Shown here: piece after piece, positions 57,595 through 64,000 of the stretch | Position numbering within the stretch: the first letter of the stretch is position 1 | Layout: the number at the start of each line of letters is the position of its first letter | DNA from: Stagonosporopsis chrysanthemi | Taxonomy: Eukaryota; Ascomycota; Dothideomycetes; Pleosporales; Didymellaceae | Reading direction: 5' to 3' | Length of the DNA: 64,000 nucleotides | NCBI GenBank assembly: GCA_022560025.1 | Contig: JAFISE010000077.1 | Coordinates: 62,001-126,000 of the forward strand | Translations under genes and position numbers: made by a program | Notes under the pieces: model-generated | What the model saw: only the letters and a program-made list of their open reading frames with translations | What the model was told of the DNA's origin: nothing | The model's database searches: none

Positions 57595-59425
57595 TCATAC
57601 CATGTTCTTCTCATAAAATGACCACTGTGGAGCGGGAGTCGGTTGATTCCTGGAGATGTTGTTTTCCGAAAAAGATCCTTCTGGTATGCACCCAATCTGT
57701 GGCAACGCGGTGATGTGATCTTCGGGTTCACTGCCGCTCCCATACCAGGCGTTTGGTTGTCGATGCGCTGTGTTTGGCACATCAACCAACTCCACCTGAT
57801 CAGCAAGTTTCATCTTGCGCTCCTCCTGGTAAGGTGGCCTTGTCATAGCTACACCGGATTCACTGTAATTGCTCATGGCGGACTCCAATCTTCGATTTCC
57901 ACTTCGAGCTTGTGAGAACTGGAACGGCTCTGTTACGCTGCGACTCCAGAAAGCACTCATGAAGCTGCCTCGCACGCCTGAACCTAAAGTCAACTGTTCC
58001 AAACCCCTTCCGGTGCCCTCATCAGATGTACTGGTGCTGTTCGCTGAAATTTTGATCCAGGAAGGCGACTTTTTCCACTTGCGCTGCTCTAACGCCTGTC
58101 GGTGCTGTTGCTGACGCGGGTCTGGGGTAGGATTGCTCCTGTTCCGTGATGGACGTGTGATATTCGAAAGGAATTCCTTGACTCCCTTGGGAAGTATTTT
58201 AGCAAGGAGCATACGAATTGAAGGCAGAGATACGCAAAGGAATCCCGCTACCAACTCGAGTTCTGTCCAGATGGTGATAGGTACGTAGTCCCAAGAAGGA
58301 TCAATGGAGATCTTGAAGGTGCTGAGTGACGGCAATCGCATGATGGTCGCAATGCAACCAAAGGTGCCAATGATGAACATGAAACCGACTGCAAATTTGC
58401 GGTAGCGCTTCATTTGGAGTTTTCGGATAAAGACTAAGGGGATTATCAACAGGCAGATATCCTGAACAATGGCGGAAGCCGAGTTTGCGTACGCTGCAGC
58501 CTGGATATTAATGCACTGTCCCTTAATATCGCGGTTCCAAAAAGAAGGAATCGGTCTACACGCGCAAATAGCGAGAAAGAACATAACCAGGCTGTTGACA
58601 ATGAGGTATGCAAGGAAGATGTAAGCTGTGATGCGAAACTTCTGCGATTTGAAGATCTCCAAATAGAACAAGACGAGCGAGATCTTGATCATGCAAAGGA
58701 CGATGATGTAAGTGGACCAAGAGATGTACACTGTCCGTCGTTAGTGTCCTTCGAGGCTTTGCAAGATAGCAACTTACGATATCGTATAATGGGGAGCAGT
58801 TTTCCATCTTCGAGATTCCACAGATGCTCGCCAAAGCCTTTCAGAGCCATATCAAGCACGCAGCCTACTGGTACAACTGTCAAAAGCAGAGCTGCCACTA
58901 CCATTGCGTCATCCCAAGATAATCTTCTAGATACGAATTTGCCGGCGATCCTGAGCATTACGGAAAGGAAAGCAATTGGGTAAACAATGCTTGTGTATCG
59001 GATCACCTCCTGGGTTCTGGACTCGTCGGATAGGTCGCAAAGGTCGGACTGTACGCGCGAGGTGTCTTGAACGCTGAGTGAGCCATTAATTACAATTGCA
59101 GCGTTTGTGAATCATACCTAGGGAGTCTTGCATGGTACAATTGGCTAGCAAACATGCGGCCAGGCCATATTCTAGAGGTTTGCTAGCACATATGCAGTCG
59201 ATATCAGTCGGTGCACATGCAGTCGATGGAAGGCTGATGAATAGACATCGAAGCTATCGTTCTGTCAGCTGTGGATATTTGCCAGGAAGTTGTGGTTTGG
59301 CCTACACCACATGCTGGAATGTCGGCAACAGTAAGCTCGCGCGGGTCTAGTTGCGCTCCGAAGACTGGGGCATTGAAACATGTCAACAGGGACAGGAGCA
59401 CGGCGACCAGCAAACGGATCCCCAT
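57595..59425 (-). CDS. CFEM-rhodopsin receptor-like protein (PTH11 type)
   Basis: Four exons (reading down): 59425-59306, 59253-59118, 59065-58778 and 58730-57595, 559 residues in total. The product begins with a signal peptide (MGIRLLVAVLLSLLTCFNAP). An extracellular CFEM domain follows with all eight cysteines: C39, C43, C53, C60, C62, C74, C79 and C95 (ACGLRCLF, TACAPTDIDCICASKP, LAACLLANCTMQDS, SDLC). A seven-helix fungal rhodopsin-like domain comes next (RYTSIVYPIAFLSVMLRIAG, RLSWDDAMVV, SWSTYIIVLCMIKISLVLFY, the CxP-like CRPIPSFWNRD loop, and IWTELELVAGFLCVSLPSIR). A polar cytoplasmic tail of about 190 residues ends it. Proteins of this layout include Magnaporthe Pth11, a surface sensor needed for appressorium formation. 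All three introns (52, 52 and 47 bp) are GT-AG; alternative junctions break the CFEM cysteine pattern. The role as a surface or host sensor is inferred. Confidence 0.9.
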
Positions 59426-60902
59426 GGTTTTGACAGCCGGTTTAGGTCAATGAAGAACGATGCATGCTGCAGACAATCTATTGCAGACACGAAGATTAAA
59501 TGAAGCAAGAACTCGGCGAGCAAGCGTCACAACCATGAACCTACTTTGGAACTTTATCAGAGTTCCTGTCAAACCTGACTTTCGCAACTATCGTGGCATT
59601 TCAACGGTTTCTTGGCCAATCAAAGCTTGCTAATCCGTCGCCGTGACATATCAGTCACTCGTGCCGTTGGAAGCCATGAGTCGAGTGACTCAGCTTGGGC
59701 CATAGGAAGCAGTCCCTGGCATGGTCCGGATCAACCTTGTTGGGCGTCTGTTGCACTTGCTGCCGCGAAAGGTGGCAAAGCTGCTGAATCTGGAACCGAG
59801 CTAGTGCTCAAGTCTGGTCTAAGTGTGGTTCTGAGGAGGTCTGGCGAGCGAAAGATTGCCATCAGCCCAACACTAGCCTCACCATTCGGCCGCGATTCTC
59901 GGGTGTTAGCATGCGTGCATGCGTACCAGCTTCTCGAACTGCAGCGGGTAAAGATCGGACACATTCTTGCAGATGGCCTATACTGAATGGAGTTCGTACT
60001 GCAAAGAAGATGTCCACGAACGCTTCGAGAGACACGGGCGCGATGGAAGAGGTTCCGCGAAGCTAGTCCGTGGATCAAGCGTCGTTCTTCAGTTTCTCCA
60101 TGATGTAAGAGCGGCGTCGGTCGGCGACGCGCAAATCGATGGAGGAGTGTAGCAATGTCAGCAGGCCGCCACAGAAAGAGTATTGTAGTCTAGGAACTGC
60201 ACACCTGCACAGATCGTGCAGTCCAAGGGCCATGATTATAACATGGGGAAGTGCGGTGGCAAGGGTTGCATCGTAGGCATATACTCGCGGATAGGTGCAT
60301 GAAGACAAGACGATGACGAACTGAGGTATGGCGTGCAGCGTGCGAACGTGTGGATCGAACAGGAAGGATGTGGGGCACGAGTGGGGAGGGCAGAGGGCAG
60401 CCACGGGTGCTAAGGTTTGAGCTCATCGGCAGAGGGAACTTTATTTCACCAAGTGGAAGATGACGCCCTGGCATGTCCGGCCTACTCTCTAGATGTGCTT
60501 GACACTGTCTGAGCTGTACTCATGGGATCCGTGGTAGAGCTGGACTCCAGATGCCGAGAGTCACGTGCAATCTCACAGTCTCTACCACGAATCAGACAGC
60601 TCTTGGAGGCTGCGCCGCAAGATCAGGATCAGGATCAGGATCAGGACCAGGAGTGCCAAGCTAGTTTTCTGCGATACGGAACCCATGAGTATGCATGGAG
60701 AGTTGGAAGCGCACGTGACTAATTCTGCGCCGGCCATTGCACCAGCGCGCTAGGTCGGTGCGCTGATGTGATTGGCGGGCGCGCACAGCTGGGACTCACG
60801 ACACCAGATGCTCCAGCACGCCTCGACGCAGCATACGGCTACAGCCAGAGCTACCGCTCTCGCAGTGCACAGCCCTCCCAGCTCCTCCCCGCCGATGCCG
60901 CC
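59426..60902. other. 1.5-kb divergent intergenic region before SEC5
   Basis: This region holds the promoters of the CFEM receptor (leftward) and SEC5 (rightward), plus dispersed repeat copy 3. Open frames at 59612-59986 (+) and 59731-60078 (-) overlap each other and lack ATG-started family motifs. Confidence 0.5.
60530..60690 (-). repeat. Dispersed repeat, copy 3, with GATCAG hexamer tract
   Basis: Its reverse complement matches copy 1 (GATCTTGCGGCGCAGCCTCC, CTGTCTGATTCGTGGTA, GCACGTGACTCTCGGCATCT). A run of GATCAG units at about 60629-60653 borders the conserved core. It lies some 200 bp upstream of the SEC5 start codon and could affect its promoter. Confidence 0.75.
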
Positions 60903-63900
60903 ATGAACCCGCTCACGGAGACGGAGATCCTCAACAAGTACAACCTCACGACGCTCTTCCCGGCAGCATGGCCGCAGGAAAAGGACGCGGTCGACGCCGA
61001 CGAGCTGTCGGGCGATGAGGCGGCGGTGCAGCGGACCAAGTCGCGGTACTCGGTGCTCGAGGGCCCGGCGCGCTTCTCGCGGCAGGTGCCTGGGGCGGAG
61101 CGGTCCAAGGACGGCGTGGAGACGCTGGTGCAAAAGGACGAGCAGGACCCGCTGGGCATGTATCCCAGCGTGGTGCAGGTGCTGCGCGCGCGCAACCCGG
61201 CCGTCGAGGACGACATCAAGCTGCGCAACCGCTTCCTGCTCAGCTCGACCACCTTCTCGCCGTCGCTGTTCCTCGCCCAGGTCCACAGCGACGCCTCGAC
61301 CGACACGCTGCTGCAGGGCCTGGACTTCCTGTCGCGCTCCATCGAGCAGAAGTCGGCATCGCTCAAGGTCCTCGTCGAGACCAACTTCGAGCGCTTCGTC
61401 GGCGCAAAGGCCACCATCGACCGCGTCTACAACGAGATGCGCGACCACGGCAAGCACCCCGACCCGCCCCGGTCCGCCCACGCCCACGCCCACGCCCTCG
61501 TCCACGCCGCCAGCCGCACCAGCTTCTCCGGCCGCAAGCCGAGCGTGTCGCTGCACCCCGTGCCCACCGAGCGGCGCAAGAACGCCCTGGTCAAGGAGAG
61601 CGAGTACGGCGTGCACGGCATCAAGGTGCCCCTCACCGAGGTCGCCGTCAAGGCCGAGGAGGTCTGGGGCCCGGCCTTGGGCGGTCGCGATAAGGAGGAG
61701 ACGCTCAAGGCCCTGCTCGAGTCGCTCGAGGCCAACCGCGGCCTGTTTGAGGTCGGCGCCACCATCCAGGACGCCGTCCGCCGCAAGGACCACGAGACCA
61801 TCATCGAGGAGTACAAGCGCGCCCGCAAGTACACCGAGGATGCCCGCTACGTCGTCGAGCAGGCAAACTACTCCAGCATGCCCCTCGCCGACGCCCAGAT
61901 ACACCAGATCATCGTCACCGCCCGCATGTGGGCCGACGTCGAGCGCCAGATCGAGGACTTTAGGCGGGACGCCTGGAAGAGACTCACCTCTACCCACTTC
62001 ACCAAGCACCAGACCGCCACCGAAGACACAAAGTCAGACGAGTACATCGGCCTCATATCCATCATGCTCGAGCTCGGTGTCGAGGACAATCCCATCTGGA
62101 TATGGCTGCTCTCGCGCTACGAGCATCTCAAGTCCCGGCTGAACATCTTGTGCGAGCGCTCCCGCATCGAGATCGAGATTCTCCGACGCCATCTTGCAAA
62201 CGGGGAGAAACCAAGTTTGCGCTCCGTGCAGAAGCATCTTCGTGCTGTGCCCATGAGCGCCAACGCAACAGTCGAGTCCTCCAAACTGGACGCCCCCAAA
62301 GTCGTCGAGTTTTGGGAGCACGTCCATGCCTCCATGACTACACTGCTTTCCACAAAGGGCGGTTTGCTCGGTGAGCTGGTCGAGTATTGGGACATTGCGC
62401 AGTCGTTCATGAGCGGTCGTGCGCAGCGTAACATGCCCACTGGTTACCAGAACCAGTCTTCCGTACATCACAAGCTCACAGACCAGAACAAGATTGAGCT
62501 GGAGAAAGGAACAACAGAGCTGGTCAACGCCATTCGCGAGCACCTCTATTCCTTCTTCTCGGACCCGCCAATCGAAGACGTTTCGGCCTTGTTCTCACCC
62601 TTGCCCACTACGCCAACGTCAACTACACCCCGGACACCGCTTACAGCCGCCCTGAGCCCTACAGCAGGGTCGCGATTCAAGTTCGACCCCAACAACGTAC
62701 CGCCGCCCTCACCCAGTCGCGGCGAGACTTGGGAAAAGTACGCCTTCTGGCCGCCTCATTCGAACGCCCTCTCCGGCTCGCATTGTCTTTCGAAATCTCT
62801 CGTCCTCATCGGCACTGCAGCGAATGAGCTGGCATCTTTACGACTGCCAGAGACAGGCTCTTCTTCTCGCTTGGACGAAGCACTGCGCATGCTCGTTGGC
62901 AGTGTCCGCGAACGTTGCATTTCGGCCATCTGCGCAGCCTGGAATGCCGACGCAGAAAAGCTCAAAGTGCTCGAAGACTGGACCCGCAACGCTGACCGCA
63001 AAGACACCACAAACCTCCCTCAGCGCTTCCTCGCAGTTCAGTCCTTCTTGCTCAATCACCTGCAGAAGATCATGTACGTGGAAGCGTCAAGTAAGACGTC
63101 TGTGGACGTGGTTGTCCCACCCAGCAATAAGCTTCTGCAGATGCTTCGAAGCCAGTTTGTGACGAGCTTGTACCGCACGTTGAGTGGTATGGTCGAGTGC
63201 GCCGAGATGGGTCGGAAAGCACTGGGCCAGGACTTCGAGACTAAAGGCGATGACTTGACAATTGACGGTGAGGAAGACATTGACGGTGAATGGGGCAAGG
63301 TCGATGCAAACAACAAAGTACTTCATAATTTGCCTCAATACATGTCTCACATATGCTAACCGCAATAGCCAACCCGTCTCCTGCTCACCCTGTCGAATAT
63401 GTCGCACTTCCAAGCCGAGATAACGCCGCACCTACTCTCCCTGTTTGAGAACCTCTTCAGCGTACAACTCACCGATGAAACAGCGCGGATCCGCGACGTG
63501 CTCAACCAACTCGACACACAGCTCTTTAAGTCTTACACGAAGCCGCACGCACTGCAAATCAACGCGTGGATTGAAAAGGGCATATTCTCACCCTCCTGGG
63601 CCGCTGCCGCTGCAGAGCGCGGACGCAGCGTGGCCGAGCTGGACCCAAGCCCCTACGTGAGCACCGTACTGCTGCATCTGGTCACAATCCACAGTCTCAC
63701 GTCAACGACATCGCCCAATAGCCCCTTGACGCCGCGCATCCTCAAGGCTCTTTTCGAAGCCACAACCACCAGTCTGATTGGCACCTTCTCCTCGTCAAGA
63801 CTGCCCACAATCTCCCTCCCGCAGCTCATGCAAGCCACGCTGGACGTTGAGTTCATTAGCCAAACATTAGCAACGTACACGACAGACGCCGCGAGCCAGA

Positions 63901-64000
63901 CACAGACGGACATCTACCAGGTGCTGGACCAGAAGACAGACAACGGCGCGCGCGTCGCGCTGCAGGACGAGCTAGGTGGGCTACGCGTAGGGTTGAAGCG
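60903..64000 (+). CDS. SEC5: Sec5, exocyst complex subunit (3' end outside window)
   Basis: Exon 1 is 60903-63317 (805 codons) and exon 2 runs from 63369 past the window edge; the 51-bp intron is GT-AG with a GCTAACC branch site and phase 0. About 1,015 residues are present. Sec5 is one of eight exocyst subunits that tether secretory vesicles at growth sites. Family marks are EILNKYNLTTLFPAAWP at the start, KSRYSVLEG, VETLVQKDEQDPLG, KLRNRFLLSSTTFSPSLFL, QGLDFLSRSIEQKSASLKVL and VETNFERFVGAKATIDRVY. After the intron, TRLLLTLSNMSHFQAEITPH and IEKGIFSPSW continue the helical rod. A His-Ala-rich insert (HAHAHALVHAA) comes from a CCCACG repeat. The chosen ATG gives the conserved N-terminus directly. 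Codon use is very GC-rich in exon 1. Confidence 0.95.

Noticed and set aside
51435..59425. Possible secondary-metabolite cluster (hydrolase, transporter, receptor)
   Set aside because: No polyketide synthase, peptide synthetase, terpene synthase, P450 or pathway regulator is present; the genes have unrelated roles.
59612..60078. Overlapping ORFs on both strands upstream of SEC5
   Set aside because: They mirror each other, lack an ATG start with motifs, and fall in a promoter region.
61015..62142. 375-codon Arg/Ser-rich open frame on the plus strand
   Set aside because: It is an out-of-frame shadow of the GC-rich SEC5 exon, with extreme composition and no motif.

Overview
The window is fungal nuclear DNA, most likely a filamentous ascomycete of the Dothideomycetes (Pleosporales-like). 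The grounds are dense genes with short GT-AG introns (mostly 47-60 bp), fungal-specific families (CFEM/rhodopsin receptor, LIM-RhoGAP, Csf1, Stu1), a THI4 leader carrying a TPP riboswitch, and a sharply bounded AT-rich island of transposons decayed by C-to-T mutation, as left by repeat-induced point mutation (RIP). The species cannot be named from the sequence alone.

Left part (1-41,230): a gene-rich, GC-balanced housekeeping block. In order: Csf1 lipid-transfer protein (-, C-terminus outside the window); OSTalpha/TMEM184-type membrane protein (+, divergent from Csf1); a Ser/Pro-rich hypothetical protein (-); a small OM14-like membrane protein (-) whose only consistent GT-AG gene model needs a 2-nt exon; a LIM/RhoGAP Cdc42 regulator of the Rga type (-); THI4 thiazole synthase (+) under a TPP riboswitch; the CLASP protein Stu1 (+); a small conserved protein (+); a cysteine-rich secreted protein (+); a TBC/RabGAP of the TBC1D20/Gyp8 type (-); and, divergent from it, an Mms1/DDB1-like beta-propeller protein (+) with a GC-AG intron.

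Middle (41,231-49,280): an AT-rich island that begins directly after the stop codon of the Mms1-like gene. It holds a Ty3/gypsy retroelement (gag, protease and part of the reverse transcriptase recognisable), a 0.43-kb foldback element inserted in that reverse transcriptase, and at least three copies of a pogo/Fot1-type DNA transposon. The right-most copy has 61-bp terminal inverted repeats, one heavily C-to-T mutated and the other still GC-rich. From 49,281 to about 51,000 lies a repeat-rich border with three MITE-like elements and two copies of a dispersed repeat; a third copy lies at 60.5 kb.

Right part (51,435-64,000): an accessory-looking group made of a secreted epoxide-hydrolase-like enzyme (+), an Mtr-type amino acid transporter (+), a broken PARG-like macrodomain gene (-) and a CFEM-rhodopsin PTH11-like receptor (-). 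The exocyst gene SEC5 (+, truncated by the window end) returns to housekeeping content. Several core genes serve polarised growth and membrane traffic (Rga-type GAP, Sec5, TBC RabGAP, Csf1, Stu1), but they are not arranged as a pathway cluster and no biosynthetic cluster is visible.
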